A stretch of DNA of 64,000 nucleotides from Rhizomicrobium electricum (GTDB taxonomy: Bacteria > Pseudomonadota > Alphaproteobacteria > Micropepsales > Micropepsaceae): assembly GCF_011762045.1 (NCBI RefSeq), contig NZ_JAASQS010000010.1, positions 1-64,000 of the forward strand. The letters run 5' to 3'. This document shows, one piece after another, positions 1-8,193 of the stretch. The notes beneath the pieces were generated by a model. That model was not told the DNA's origin, searched no databases, and was given only the letters and a program-made list of their open reading frames with translations. Within the stretch, counting starts at the first letter, position 1. Every line of letters starts with the position of its first letter. Made by a program: the position numbers and the translations under genes.

Positions 1-72
1 ATGGCGGCGTGAAGGTAAACGGCGCTCGAACTGCAACTTCACAAGATCGTCAGGCCGGAAAAGACGCGCTCA

Positions 73-651
73 GTGTCGAGTTTTTCCACAAAATCCGCCA
101 TAACGCGACATTCCCGCATCCTGACGCTCTCGGCTTTTCAACAGCACAAACTGCGCGCTATCTTAACAGTAGTGATCATTCGGGGCGTGGTCGTGTCTTC
201 CATTTCGCCATATGCAGGCTGCATCATCGCAGCAGCTCTGTCGGTAATGCTCAGTGGCATGCCCGCGTACGGCTCTAACCTAAAGGGCTACAGCATCTCT
301 CCGAGGGTTAAGATGACGGACAACGAGCGAATCGTTGGCCTAACAATCACGCTTACAAATGGCACGTTCAGTTCGTTCAACGGCATTCCAGAGGGCTGGT
401 ATTTCCGCATAGACAACAGCACTCACGCACAGGAGGCGTTGTCTGGCGAGGTGTCGGTAGGCGCCGGTGCGTTGTACCGCAAGGAACTGCAAAACGTATG
501 GATCTGCGCTCGTGCCAGCGATCGGGCGAACGCTAAGTTCGCAGTGTCCGGTGAGCTTTGGATTACTACGGATTTCGTGAAGACACGGAAGCTCAAGTTG
601 ACCCAGGTTGACTTTGCGTCCCGACCTTGTGCGGCGCTACCGCACGAGTAG
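73..651 (+). CDS. hypothetical secreted protein
   Basis: The 192-residue product is not one I recognise. A hydrophobic stretch at about residues 30-65, ending in a small-residue run near AYG, looks like a signal peptide placed too far from the first Met. The real start is therefore probably further in, perhaps one of the GTG codons near 187-193. The mature part (from about residue 68) is polar and beta-rich, with a WYFRIDNST segment and two Cys, consistent with a small periplasmic domain. The DNA is visibly less GC-rich than the genes to the right, which suggests acquired or fast-evolving DNA. It has no operon partner: the next gene is on the other strand. It could be spurious at its 5' end; the central frame is more convincing than the start. 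Confidence 0.4.
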   Translation: MSSFSTKSAITRHSRILTLSAFQQHKLRAILTVVIIRGVVVSSISPYAGCIIAAALSVMLSGMPAYGSNLKGYSISPRVKMTDNERIVGLTITLTNGTFSSFNGIPEGWYFRIDNSTHAQEALSGEVSVGAGALYRKELQNVWICARASDRANAKFAVSGELWITTDFVKTRKLKLTQVDFASRPCAALPHE

Positions 652-782
652 TGTGCAAACCATCCCAGGCGAACGGCGGCAACTGGCGGCAAACCGCCGC
701 TCGGCCAATGTCTGGAATCGGTCTGGGATCGGAACTAGCCGCTTGGGCCGGAACGCGCCAGGAACGGTCATTCGCGAGCACT

Positions 783-1067
783 TCAACTCGTGCCCACGGT
801 ACAATTGCCTGCGGCTCCCGTCGCGGCGTCCACATTGACCATGATTGCAAACGTTTTTCCGCTCTTGTCGCCGCCCCACCAAACGCGCCACACACCAGCA
901 CTGTATTTTGCATGGAGTTCTTTGCGCGGAGGTGGTCCAGCCATGCATTCGGCCACGCCGATGCGAATGGCGGTTTCCTCGTCGCGAACAACAGCCCCTG
1001 TACCCGGTCCGTTTGCACAACCCGCTACCAGCGCCCCGGCGGCCATTGCCACAACGACCTTCTTCAT
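783..1067 (-). CDS. small lipoprotein, possible NTF2-like fold
   Basis: This 94-residue protein starts MKKVVV and has a hydrophobic stretch ending in a lipobox VAGC (Cys17), so it should be lipidated and membrane-anchored. An AGGGGGC ribosome site just upstream supports the start. The body has an EETAIRIGVAE helix followed by GVWRVWWGG and FAIMVNVDAATG strands. That order resembles the short NTF2-fold 'immunity protein' families in which a helix precedes a substrate-processing sheet, but this is a by-eye resemblance only. No toxin gene is visible next to it. Its function is unknown. Confidence 0.55.
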   Translation of the reverse strand: MKKVVVAMAAGALVAGCANGPGTGAVVRDEETAIRIGVAECMAGPPPRKELHAKYSAGVWRVWWGGDKSGKTFAIMVNVDAATGAAGNCTVGTS

Positions 1068-1194
1068 CGCTGCCCCCTAATCTTCCTCACAGTGTAGCGG
1101 ACAGTTGGAACGGCGACTATTGGCGCATTTCGGAAGTAGGCGATCCGTTGGGAATGTCTGCTTTCGAGACAGCATCGGACACGCGTAAATGGGG

Positions 1195-2100
1195 TCAGAG
1201 GAATGTCAGGCGCGCCGCTTCCCGTTTGCCTTGGGCGAAACCGGCGCGGGCGGCGGGGATGCGGGTCGCAAGATCCATCTGGTTGGTGCCCATCGCGGTG
1301 CGGGTCTCGGCGTCCGGCGTGATCACTTCGACGCGGCTGCCGTGTTGGCGTAACGCTTCGACCTGACTTGCCAAGTCCGTCCCCCATGCCGGATCGCGGC
1401 GCAGGCCCTCGAACTGGCCCGGCGGTCTCGGCCCGCCGAGCGGCGACAGCACCACAACGTTGGCATAGCCCGCCGCGAGGTCCGCATTCTCAGGTGAGCG
1501 GACACCGCCGTCGATATAGCGCGTGCCGCCAATGTCGTGCGTGGGAGCCAGACCGGGCAGCGCGCAACTCGCGGCGACCGCATCCACCACATCGACGCCG
1601 GACTCGCGGTTGAACGCCACCAACACGCCGGTATGCGCATCGACGGCTGTCACGAGCATCGCCTTCTCCGGCCATTCATGACGCGGCAATCGGGAGGCGA
1701 CCGTCGCGCGGCGCAACTCCGCTGCGGGCGCGAGGACGGCATCGCACTCCAACCCGAACGCGCCCATCGCCCGTTGCAGGTCTACCGCCGACACGGCTGC
1801 GGCGCCGATCTCCCGCATCCGCGCGAACACCGTCGTCATCGGCACGGACGGCTGCGGCGCCCGGCTCTGTCCGCCGGGCGGAGCCGGTGGCGAAAGCACC
1901 GAGGCCAACAATTCCTTCGCCGGTATGCCGCTCAATATCTGCGCGGCGGCGGTGGCGCCGGCCGACGTGCCGATCACCAGATCGGCGATCTGCGCCATAT
2001 CGAGACCGGCATCGGCCAAGCCGGCGACGATACCGATCAGCCATGCATTGCCGACAGCACCGCCGCCGCCGAGAACCAGTGCAAGATGTTTGCGAGCCAT
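1195..2100 (-). CDS. patatin-like phospholipase
   Basis: The protein (301 residues) is a serine lipid acyl hydrolase of the patatin family. Visible hallmarks are the glycine-rich oxyanion loop GGGGAVG at residues 11-17, the nucleophile elbow GTSAG with Ser46, and the DGG motif with the catalytic Asp near residue 197. These form the Ser-Asp dyad of the family. No signal peptide is seen, so it is probably cytoplasmic or membrane-peripheral. I chose MARKHL as the start because it puts the GGGG loop at the usual distance from the N-terminus; an upstream in-frame Met would add 14 unlikely residues. It is divergent from the SRPBCC gene at 2238. The substrate is not predictable. Confidence 0.85.
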   Translation of the reverse strand: MARKHLALVLGGGGAVGNAWLIGIVAGLADAGLDMAQIADLVIGTSAGATAAAQILSGIPAKELLASVLSPPAPPGGQSRAPQPSVPMTTVFARMREIGAAAVSAVDLQRAMGAFGLECDAVLAPAAELRRATVASRLPRHEWPEKAMLVTAVDAHTGVLVAFNRESGVDVVDAVAASCALPGLAPTHDIGGTRYIDGGVRSPENADLAAGYANVVVLSPLGGPRPPGQFEGLRRDPAWGTDLASQVEALRQHGSRVEVITPDAETRTAMGTNQMDLATRIPAARAGFAQGKREAARLTFL

Positions 2101-2237
2101 CGCCGCACTATTCCAGTCCGCCGACGCGTCCGTCCATCCCATTTTATTCGGGAACCAAATCTCCTGTCGCGCGTTCCGGCGTCATCCACCCTTCGCGTCT
2201 CCGAGACGGCGCCATCCCCAAAAAACAGGGAGAGATC

Positions 2238-2681
2238 ATGCCCAGCACCATCCGTCTGCATCGCGTGCTCGCCACCAAGCCGGAAAAAGTCTATCGCGCG
2301 TTTCTCGAACCGGATGCGCTCGCCAAATGGCTGCCGCCGAACGGATTTGTTTGCAGCGTCCATCAGTTCGAAGGAAAGGTCGGCGGCACCTTCAAGATGT
2401 CGTTCCGGAACTTCACCACCAGCCAGAGCCACGCGTTCGGCGGCACATACGTCGAACTCGTGCCCCACGAACGGATCGTCTACACCGACGCGTTCGACGA
2501 TCCCCACCTGCCCGGCGAAATGCGCGTGACGGTGACGCTGAAGCCGGTTTCGGTCGGCACCGAGGTCAGCATCGTGCAGGACGGCGTGCCCGACGTCATT
2601 CCGGCGGAAGCCTGCTATCTCGGCTGGCAGGACTCGCTGCGCAATCTGGCCAAGCTGGTCGAGCCCGACATCCAGCAGTGA
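2238..2681 (+). CDS. SRPBCC (AHSA1-like) domain protein
   Basis: The 147 residues make one START-like SRPBCC domain. The N-terminal pattern IRLHRVLATKPEKVYRAF, then LAKWLPP, and the C-terminal GWQDSLRNLAKLVE helix are typical of the AHSA1/activator-of-Hsp90-homology branch common in proteobacteria. These proteins bind small hydrophobic ligands in a helix-grip pocket; specific functions are rarely known. A GGGAGAG ribosome site lies directly before the ATG. The gene stands alone, convergent with the DUF1428 gene, whose stop is 4 bases after this one. Confidence 0.85.
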   Translation: MPSTIRLHRVLATKPEKVYRAFLEPDALAKWLPPNGFVCSVHQFEGKVGGTFKMSFRNFTTSQSHAFGGTYVELVPHERIVYTDAFDDPHLPGEMRVTVTLKPVSVGTEVSIVQDGVPDVIPAEACYLGWQDSLRNLAKLVEPDIQQ

Positions 2682-2685
2682 GGCG

Positions 2686-3054
2686 CTATTTCTCCAGCCG
2701 CACCACCGGCTGGAAGCCGCCGAAGATCATGCGCTTGCCGTCGAAGCAGGGCGGATGCTTGGCGGGATCGAAGCGTTCGTCGGTCTGCATCATCTCGTGC
2801 AGCTTGGCCATGCCGGCGTCGCGCGCGGCTTTGTCGGGCCATTCGACCCAGGAGAAGACGATGCTCTCGTCCGGCGTCGCCTGCACCGCGCGGCGGAAAT
2901 CGGTGAGCTTGCCGTCGGGCACGTCTTCGCCCCAGCATTCGAGAATGCGCAGCGCGCCGAGTTCCATGAACACCGCATCGATGGCATTGGCTTGCTCTAC
3001 GAACGTGTCCTTGGCGGCGGTAGGCACGGCGATGACGAAACCGTCGACGAACAT
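2686..3054 (-). CDS. DUF1428 family protein
   Basis: This 122-residue protein matches the DUF1428 family, a small ferredoxin-fold (dimeric alpha/beta barrel-like) family of unknown function. Recognisable blocks are the start YVDGF-type strand (MFVDGFVIAVP), the central RILECWGEDVPDGK, the FSWVEWPDKAARD helix and the final RMIFGGFQP strand. Length is normal for the family. It sits between the terminator of the beta-barrel gene upstream (3110-3143) and the convergent SRPBCC gene, so it is probably monocistronic. Confidence 0.85.
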   Translation of the reverse strand: MFVDGFVIAVPTAAKDTFVEQANAIDAVFMELGALRILECWGEDVPDGKLTDFRRAVQATPDESIVFSWVEWPDKAARDAGMAKLHEMMQTDERFDPAKHPPCFDGKRMIFGGFQPVVRLEK

Positions 3055-3109
3055 GGGTCTCTCCTGTCCCGGATTTCTCCGGTAACGCCGCCAAGCCGGA
3101 AAGGTTGCC

Positions 3110-3143
3110 AAAAAAACGGCCGCACCCCGGAAGGATGCGGCCG
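3110..3143 (-). terminator. intrinsic terminator of the beta-barrel gene
   Basis: On the minus strand an 8-bp perfect stem (plus-strand arms 3117-3124 and 3136-3143, CGGCCGCA/TGCGGCCG) encloses an 11-base loop and is followed by seven T. It lies 25 bases past the stop of the gene at 3168 and ahead of the DUF1428 start, so it separates the two transcripts. Confidence 0.85.
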
Positions 3144-3167
3144 CCAATACGTCAAATGCCGAAGCCT

Positions 3168-3968
3168 TTAGTGGCTGGGCGCTGTGAAGTCGTAGTTCAA
3201 CGCGTTGACCGGCAGCTTCACGCTGCGCGCGTCGAGCGGGCCGTTGCGATCGTATTCCACCAGCGAATTGCCTTCGCCCAGGTGCCAGGTCAGACGCACC
3301 ATGAGGCCGTTGCTGTAATAGCGGCGGCCGTAATAGTTGGTGTTGTTGTAGGTGTAGGCGGCCGACAGCGACACCGGAACCTCGGCGAACGGCATGTATT
3401 CCGGCCCGATCTCGACATTGGTCCAGTGCAGTCCGCCCAGCGTGGCGTAGGAAAGATCGGCCTTCGCCGCGAGCTGCGGCAGGATGTAGTAGTTGACGCC
3501 GGCGCCGAGATAGCCGCCGTCCTTCGAGAAGCCGTCGTAGCCGCCGCTGATGCCGCCGCCGCGCACGCGCACGGTCAGATTGTCGGCCGCATACCATTCG
3601 CCGAACACGCCGTAGGTGCCGTAGTTCGAACCGGTGCCCAGCACCTGCTGCGCATGGTAATCGCCGTTGGCGCCCAACGCGAAGTTACGGTCGCGCCAGG
3701 TGAGCGCGCCGCCCGACGTCCAGGTATCGCGCGGGGTATGCTGCGAACGGACTTCGGAATAGTCGACCAGACCCTGCACGTTCAGTTTGGTGCCGGGAAT
3801 GGCGTAATTGGCCTGACCGCCGAAGTTATAGGCATCGTATCCGGTCCCCCGCACATCGGAATAATCGTAGCCCCCGGTAAGCGTGCCGCTGAATCCCGAC
3901 CAGTCCGTCGCATTGGCGGAGGTGGCAAGAACGGCAGCGGTCCCCAACAAGAGCATCGTAAAGCGCAT
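3168..3968 (-). CDS. outer-membrane beta-barrel protein
   Basis: The product has a classic signal peptide (MRFTMLLLGTAAVLATSANA) and then about 245 residues of alternating aromatic/glycine beta strands (GGYDYSDV, LSAAYTYNNTNYYGRR, GLMVRLTWHL). It should form a small outer-membrane barrel of 8-12 strands. The chain does not end on the usual terminal aromatic residue but on a short tail. I start at the MRF codon because a GGAG site lies 6 bases upstream; the earlier in-frame Met overlaps that site. The upstream region carries tandem direct repeats (4047-4094) and the gene ends in a strong terminator, so it is a single, probably regulated unit. The cargo or role is unknown. Confidence 0.75.
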   Translation of the reverse strand: MRFTMLLLGTAAVLATSANATDWSGFSGTLTGGYDYSDVRGTGYDAYNFGGQANYAIPGTKLNVQGLVDYSEVRSQHTPRDTWTSGGALTWRDRNFALGANGDYHAQQVLGTGSNYGTYGVFGEWYAADNLTVRVRGGGISGGYDGFSKDGGYLGAGVNYYILPQLAAKADLSYATLGGLHWTNVEIGPEYMPFAEVPVSLSAAYTYNNTNYYGRRYYSNGLMVRLTWHLGEGNSLVEYDRNGPLDARSVKLPVNALNYDFTAPSH

Positions 3969-4046
3969 AATGTACTCCATGACGAATTGAAACTGCGCTT
4001 TACATAGGAAGCATCAAGCCCTCCCGCCACATACGAGATTTTCATA

Positions 4047-4094
4047 ATGTATTTCGATGTATTTCGACGGCCACGAAAAAGGCGCGACGGCCAC
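4047..4094. repeat. two pairs of 10-bp direct repeats upstream of the beta-barrel gene
   Basis: ATGTATTTCG occurs twice back to back (4047-4056 and 4057-4066). CGACGGCCAC occurs twice with start points 20 bases apart (4065-4074 and 4085-4094). Spacings of 10 and 20 bases are one and two helical turns. The block lies about 80-125 bases upstream of the start at 3968, where an activator would bind. No regulator is identified. Confidence 0.45.
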
Positions 4095-4216
4095 AAATCC
4101 GACAGACGCTGACCAATCTCGCCACATTAACGCGGCCGTCGGACGCAGACCTGTTGCGTGATCGTCACTACACGGACAAATTCCGCGGGAAACGCCGCAA
4201 CGGCCTTACCGCGATG

Positions 4217-4564
4217 TCATCGTCCGAACAGCGCCGCGTAACGTTCGGGCTTGAATCCGATCTCGATCGCACTGCCGGTTTCGAGGATCGGGCGCTTGAT
4301 CATCGACGGATTACCGAGCATCAGCGCGATCGCCTTGGTCTGATTGAGGCCGGTCTTGGAATCATCGGGCAGCTTGCGGAAGGTCGGGCCGGCGCGGTTC
4401 AGCACCGTTTCCCACCCCATCGCGCGGCACCACTCGGTCAGTTGCGCCTTGGTCGGCGGCACCTTCTTGTAGTCGTGAAAGTCGTAGGCGATGGCGTTCC
4501 CGTCGAGCCAGGCGAACGCCTTCTTCATCGTGTCGCAGTTCTTGATGCCGTGAATCGTGACCAT
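4217..4564 (-). CDS. Spx/ArsC-family protein (YffB-like)
   Basis: This 115-residue thioredoxin-fold protein belongs to the ArsC/Spx/YffB group. It opens with the redox/glutathione motif GIKNCDTMKKA (a single Cys, residue 10), then has the typical FHDYKK...PPTKAQLTEW block, the TFRKLPDD segment and a C-terminal MIKRPIL...FKPERY region. YffB-type proteins are thought to be GSH-dependent thiol reductases, not arsenate reductases; that is family knowledge. It lies 10 bases after the hydrolase gene that ends at 4575 and is probably co-transcribed with it. Confidence 0.85.
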   Translation of the reverse strand: MVTIHGIKNCDTMKKAFAWLDGNAIAYDFHDYKKVPPTKAQLTEWCRAMGWETVLNRAGPTFRKLPDDSKTGLNQTKAIALMLGNPSMIKRPILETGSAIEIGFKPERYAALFGR

Positions 4565-4574
4565 GGTGCGCTTC

Positions 4575-6449
4575 CTATTTGACCGGCAACAAGACCGCCG
4601 ACGGGCCGTATTCTATCGTGATCGTCGCTTTCTTGAAGTCCGACGGCTTGGCGAAGAAGACGTTCGGCACGAAAGTCTGCGGATTGCGGTCGTAGAGCGG
4701 GAACAGGCTCGACTGGATTTGCACCATGATGCGATGGCCGCGCTTGAAGGTGTAGTTCATCGTCGGCAGCCGGAACTTGATCTCCGCCGTCTCGCCCGGC
4801 TTGAAGGCTTGCGGATGCGCGAAGCCGCCCCGGTACCGGCCGCGGAAAATGTCCTGGCTGACCGGAAGCTGATAGCCGCCAAGCTCCGGCTGTTCGGCAT
4901 AGCTCGGCGGATAGACGTCGATGACCTTCACCACCACGTCGGCGTCAGTGCCGGTGGTCTTGAGGAAAATGTCGGCGAACGGCGCGCCTTCGACCTTGAC
5001 GTCGTCGCTCAGCACCGGCGTCTGATAGACGAGCACGTCGGGACGGGTGGCGACGGGACGCTGATCCTCGACAAGCCACGTCGTCCAGCGGGCGTGATTG
5101 TCGAAATCGACCGGCGGGGTCAGGAACGGCACCGGCTTGGCGGGATCGGACACATACGAATCTTCGCCGCCCGCGGGCTTGTCGAAACCGAGCGCGAAAC
5201 CGGGCTTGAGATAAAGCGGCCTCACCGCCTGTTTTTCCGCCACCGGCCAGTCGGCGAAGGTTTCCCAGCGCTTTTCCGCGGCATTGAACAGCATCGCTTC
5301 CGGCAGCGGCGGCGCGGCGCGATCCTTCAGATGCGCATTGAAGAACGGCAGCAGCACGTTCTTGCGGAAATCGGCGGAGGTGTCGCCGTTCCACTTCAAG
5401 GGCCCGAGCGTCTCGCCGGTGCGATTGATCTGGCTGTGATACCACGGCCCCATCACCAGATGATTGTTGGCGCCGTGGCCGGAGCGCTTCAGCGCCTCCC
5501 AGGTCGTGATGGCGCCGTACATGTCCTCCTGGTCCCATAAGCCCTGCAGCCAGATGGTCGGCACGTTGGACGGATGGGCCGCAACCAGCTTGTCGAGCGC
5601 CTGCAATTGCCAGAACGCATCGTAAGCGGGATGGGCGGCGACGCGGTTCCACCACGGCAACTGCTTGAAGCCGTAGATTTCGGCATAGGCGCCCGCGGAG
5701 CCGGCATCGAGATAACCCAGGTAATCGTCGCTGCCCTCGCGCGGAATGGATTCGCCGCGGCCGCGAGCCGTGGTCTGGCCGAGATAATAGTCGAGACTGT
5801 TCTGGCGGAAGGCGCCGTAATGGAACCAGTCGTCGCCCATCCAGCCGTCGATCATCGGGCTTTCCGGCACCGCCGCCTTGAGCGCGGGATGCGGCGCCAG
5901 AAGCGCCATGGTCACCGCCCAGCCGTCATAGGACGAACCGATCATGCCGACGCGGCCGTTCGATTGCTTGATGTTCTTGGTGAGCCAATCGATGGTGTCC
6001 CAGGCATCGGTGGTGTCGTCGGTCTTCGACGGATTGAGCGGCCCCATCGGCGGACGCGTCATCACATAGGCGCCGTTAGAGCCGTGCTTGCCGCGAATGT
6101 CCTGGATCGCGATGATGTAGCCGTCGTCGATGAACTCGCGGAACGCGCCGCGCGCCGCATCGCGCATATGCGGCTTGTCGTCGACAAACCCGCCCGCATT
6201 GTAGGGCGTGCGCTCCAGAATGATCGGCAGCCCTTTCGCGTTTTTCGGGATCAGGATGACCGTGTTCAGCTTCACCCCGTCGCGCATCGGGATCATCACG
6301 ACACGTTTTTCGTAGTCGTAGCCCGGATGCGGAGCGACGAACTTGCCGGTGACGTCGGAGCCGGCCTGCACCATGTCGGGCGTGACGGGCGCAGAAATTG
6401 CCGGGGCGGCAAGAATAGCGGTGAAGGCAAGAACAACGGAGCGGCGCAT
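4575..6449 (-). CDS. CocE/NonD-type secreted hydrolase
   Basis: The enzyme (624 residues) has a signal peptide (MRRSVVLAFTAILAAPAISA) and the layout of the CocE/NonD, glutaryl-7-ACA-acylase and X-Pro dipeptidase S15 group: an N-terminal alpha/beta-hydrolase domain with inserted helical cap, then a C-terminal jelly-roll. The nucleophile elbow is GSSYDG (Ser173 in this numbering). The acid is probably the Asp in GLWDQED, and the base His lies in GPWYHSQ. It would act in the periplasm on esters, amides or N-acylated amino compounds. The start at MRRS was preferred because it gives a clean signal peptide. It shares a strand and probably a transcript with the YffB-like gene below and the RNA-ligase-like gene above. 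Confidence 0.85.
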   Translation of the reverse strand: MRRSVVLAFTAILAAPAISAPVTPDMVQAGSDVTGKFVAPHPGYDYEKRVVMIPMRDGVKLNTVILIPKNAKGLPIILERTPYNAGGFVDDKPHMRDAARGAFREFIDDGYIIAIQDIRGKHGSNGAYVMTRPPMGPLNPSKTDDTTDAWDTIDWLTKNIKQSNGRVGMIGSSYDGWAVTMALLAPHPALKAAVPESPMIDGWMGDDWFHYGAFRQNSLDYYLGQTTARGRGESIPREGSDDYLGYLDAGSAGAYAEIYGFKQLPWWNRVAAHPAYDAFWQLQALDKLVAAHPSNVPTIWLQGLWDQEDMYGAITTWEALKRSGHGANNHLVMGPWYHSQINRTGETLGPLKWNGDTSADFRKNVLLPFFNAHLKDRAAPPLPEAMLFNAAEKRWETFADWPVAEKQAVRPLYLKPGFALGFDKPAGGEDSYVSDPAKPVPFLTPPVDFDNHARWTTWLVEDQRPVATRPDVLVYQTPVLSDDVKVEGAPFADIFLKTTGTDADVVVKVIDVYPPSYAEQPELGGYQLPVSQDIFRGRYRGGFAHPQAFKPGETAEIKFRLPTMNYTFKRGHRIMVQIQSSLFPLYDRNPQTFVPNVFFAKPSDFKKATITIEYGPSAVLLPVK

Positions 6450-6491
6450 CGGTGCCTCGGAAAGTGAGCGGAGCAAGCTTAAGGGACGTTT

Positions 6492-7100
6492 TCAGGCGGA
6501 TAAACCGCGATTGGTCGCGGCGCCCTCACGTCGTCGTGATACGGAATTCAAAGGCCAGCGCCGCAGCACCGAGAACGCCCCGGTTTGCTCGCCGCGCAGG
6601 AGCGCCAGACCGGTGACGCGGATCTTGACCGGCTTGATCGCTTCCGGCGGCATCCGCGCAAGACCATACGCAAGCGGTAGAAAAGGTGCCGCCTCCTCCG
6701 CCTTGAGACCGTTCTGCACAAGAGCGGTGCGCAAATTCTCCTGCACGGCCGCCAGCGCCGGATCGCGGCTCGTCAGCGCCAGAACCCGGCGCTCGGGCGT
6801 CGTCACCGTTCCCACCGCATCGAACCGCAATGTCAGCCCGGCCGCCGCAACCGCCTGCCCCGCCAGCTTGGCGCCGTAGAGCACCGGGTCCTTGCACGCG
6901 TAAAGACGCTGCAACGCGACGATCGGCTTGACGCGTACCGCCTCGACCCCGTTGGCGATCAGGAAGCGATCGAGAAACTCGGTCAGCACGAACGAGGCCG
7001 TCTCGTCGGGCATCAAGGCAAAAAACAACCGCTCCGGTTTGCGCGCCCGCGCCGGAGGCCGACAGAAATCGAATGCCGCTTGAACTGACACGCCGCCCAA
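6492..7100 (-). CDS. 2'-5' RNA ligase-like protein with degenerate active site
   Basis: The 202-residue protein has the fold signature of the LigT/2H phosphoesterase family: RLFFALMPDETAS near residue 24, then an AQENLRTALVQNGL-like helix and a RVTGLALLRGE strand. The two catalytic HxT/S motifs are missing. Where HVTL is expected the sequence reads RLYACK, and where HLTLAR is expected it reads PLAYGLAR. It may therefore bind a nucleotide or RNA without catalysis, or be decaying. It is intact otherwise, with normal length. It precedes the CocE-type gene by 42 bases on the same strand. Confidence 0.7.
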   Translation of the reverse strand: MGGVSVQAAFDFCRPPARARKPERLFFALMPDETASFVLTEFLDRFLIANGVEAVRVKPIVALQRLYACKDPVLYGAKLAGQAVAAAGLTLRFDAVGTVTTPERRVLALTSRDPALAAVQENLRTALVQNGLKAEEAAPFLPLAYGLARMPPEAIKPVKIRVTGLALLRGEQTGAFSVLRRWPLNSVSRRREGAATNRGLSA

Positions 7101-7161
7101 CTCGAGTCTTGATCCGGCCGAACTAGAACAAATCGGGAACTATTTTTCAAGAGGGAGGCGT

Positions 7162-7482
7162 TCAATCCTTCGCCATCGAGCGGATGACCTTCAGTTTGTC
7201 ATCCGAGAGGCCAGCAAGCGCCTTCTCCTCCAAACAGCCATTGCGAAGCGACCATGCAAACACCAGTGGGAGCTTGGAGTAGCTGTAGATAAATATGGAA
7301 CTGATTTCCCATCGCCGGTCGCCCAGATAGTTCTGCAAATCCCACATTTCCGACGGCGACGCGGCGGCCTGCGCCTTCTGCTTGAACTCGGTCATGACCT
7401 TGTTGAGAGCGGCGTGCAACGCGGCGTCATAAGCGGACCGCGCGATCTTCTTTTCTGCGGCAGACCATTTTAGCTGAAACAT
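7162..7482 (-). CDS. conserved helical protein of unknown function
   Basis: A 106-residue protein, mostly helical, starting MFQLKWSAAEKKIARSAYDAAL. It contains a WDLQNYLGDRRWEIS motif, a YSYSKLPLVFAWSLRNG segment and ends in LSDDKLKVIRSM. Short proteins with this layout are widespread in alpha- and gammaproteobacteria but I know no function. No signal peptide or membrane helix is evident. I start at MFQ and not at the upstream in-frame Met because the family-like sequence begins there. It is followed on the same strand by the RNA-ligase-like gene after 61 bases. Confidence 0.65.
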   Translation of the reverse strand: MFQLKWSAAEKKIARSAYDAALHAALNKVMTEFKQKAQAAASPSEMWDLQNYLGDRRWEISSIFIYSYSKLPLVFAWSLRNGCLEEKALAGLSDDKLKVIRSMAKD

Positions 7483-7614
7483 CGTGGTGCGCCTTCCACA
7501 GGACAAACCGCGCGAGCACTGTACCGGTAAATTATCGCGTTCGGAACTTCACGAAATCGCAGGCTTGCGGCCTTCGACCCGTGCATCGCCGGCGTTGGCG
7601 CGAGCGGCCTATCT

Positions 7615-7875
7615 CTATGCGGACGGCTTGGTGTGCATCGCCTGCGCCGCCAGCGCGACCTGGGTGCGATTGCGGACGTTCATCTTGCGCATGATCGTCG
7701 TCATGTGCGCCTTGACCGTGGCTTCGGCAATTCCGAGGTCGTAAGCGATCTGCTTGTTGATCCGGCCGGCGCGAACGCCGTCGATGATCTTCCACTGCAG
7801 GGGCGACAGAACCAGCGATGCTGCGTGGCAACCGCAGGCGTCATCGCCTGCTTCCGCAACGATCTGGTTGTCCAC
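7615..7875 (-). CDS. solo LuxR-type HTH protein
   Basis: The protein (86 residues, GTG start with a GGGAGG site 7 bases upstream) is essentially only a GerE/LuxR DNA-binding domain: LSPLQWKIIDGVRAGRINKQIAYDLGIAEATVKAHMTTIM has the scanning helix and the A-T-V-K-x-H recognition helix, followed by the R-N-R-T-Q-V dimerisation end. No receiver or ligand-binding domain exists upstream, so it is a stand-alone regulator or the remnant of a NarL-type response regulator. It is divergent from the MFS permease at 8194 and shares a 318-base control region with it, so it could regulate that locus; this is inference. Confidence 0.75.
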   Translation of the reverse strand: MDNQIVAEAGDDACGCHAASLVLSPLQWKIIDGVRAGRINKQIAYDLGIAEATVKAHMTTIMRKMNVRNRTQVALAAQAMHTKPSA

Positions 7876-8193
7876 GAACCACCTCCCGGCGTGCCGGCAC
7901 GCGCGTTTCAGGCCGCTAAAGGCCGGGAATAGCTTAGCAAGATTGGTCCGGTTGCTTCAAGTGGTACCGGTACCATTTTGCCGGGTGCTGGAGTTTCCGA
8001 AACGGTCCGGTCAGGCCTGCCGTTCCAATTCCGGTATAATCCGTATACGGATCACACCCGCAGCGCATCGGAAAATCAGGACACACCTTCCGGGACGGAA
8101 TGCCGACTTTGGTAGCATCGACACGATTGTTTCTATCACAGACCATTGATGCCGTTCGCGGCAGCGCGTTCGCTTGCCTGGGAGCAGATCGCA
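7876..8193. promoter_or_regulatory. divergent control region, LuxR-HTH gene / MFS permease
   Basis: This 318-base stretch has no convincing gene. It holds the 14-bp palindrome at 7962-7975, a TATAAT hexamer at 8035-8040 on the plus strand, and immediately after it a second perfect palindrome CCGTATACGG at 8041-8050. No good -35 match lies at the right distance from that TATAAT, so an activator-dependent promoter is possible. It would leave a leader of roughly 150 bases before the permease. Confidence 0.45.
7962..7975. promoter_or_regulatory. 14-bp perfect palindromic operator TGGTACCGGTACCA
   Basis: The sequence is a perfect inverted repeat with a central CG, the shape of many LacI-family operators (TGnTAnCGnTAnCA). 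Two degenerate copies (11 of 14 matches each) sit in the transketolase/glycerate kinase control region at 13014-13049, which suggests one regulator controls both. No matching regulator gene is identified in the window; the LacI protein at 26769 appears to use a different AAACGTTT site. Confidence 0.6.
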
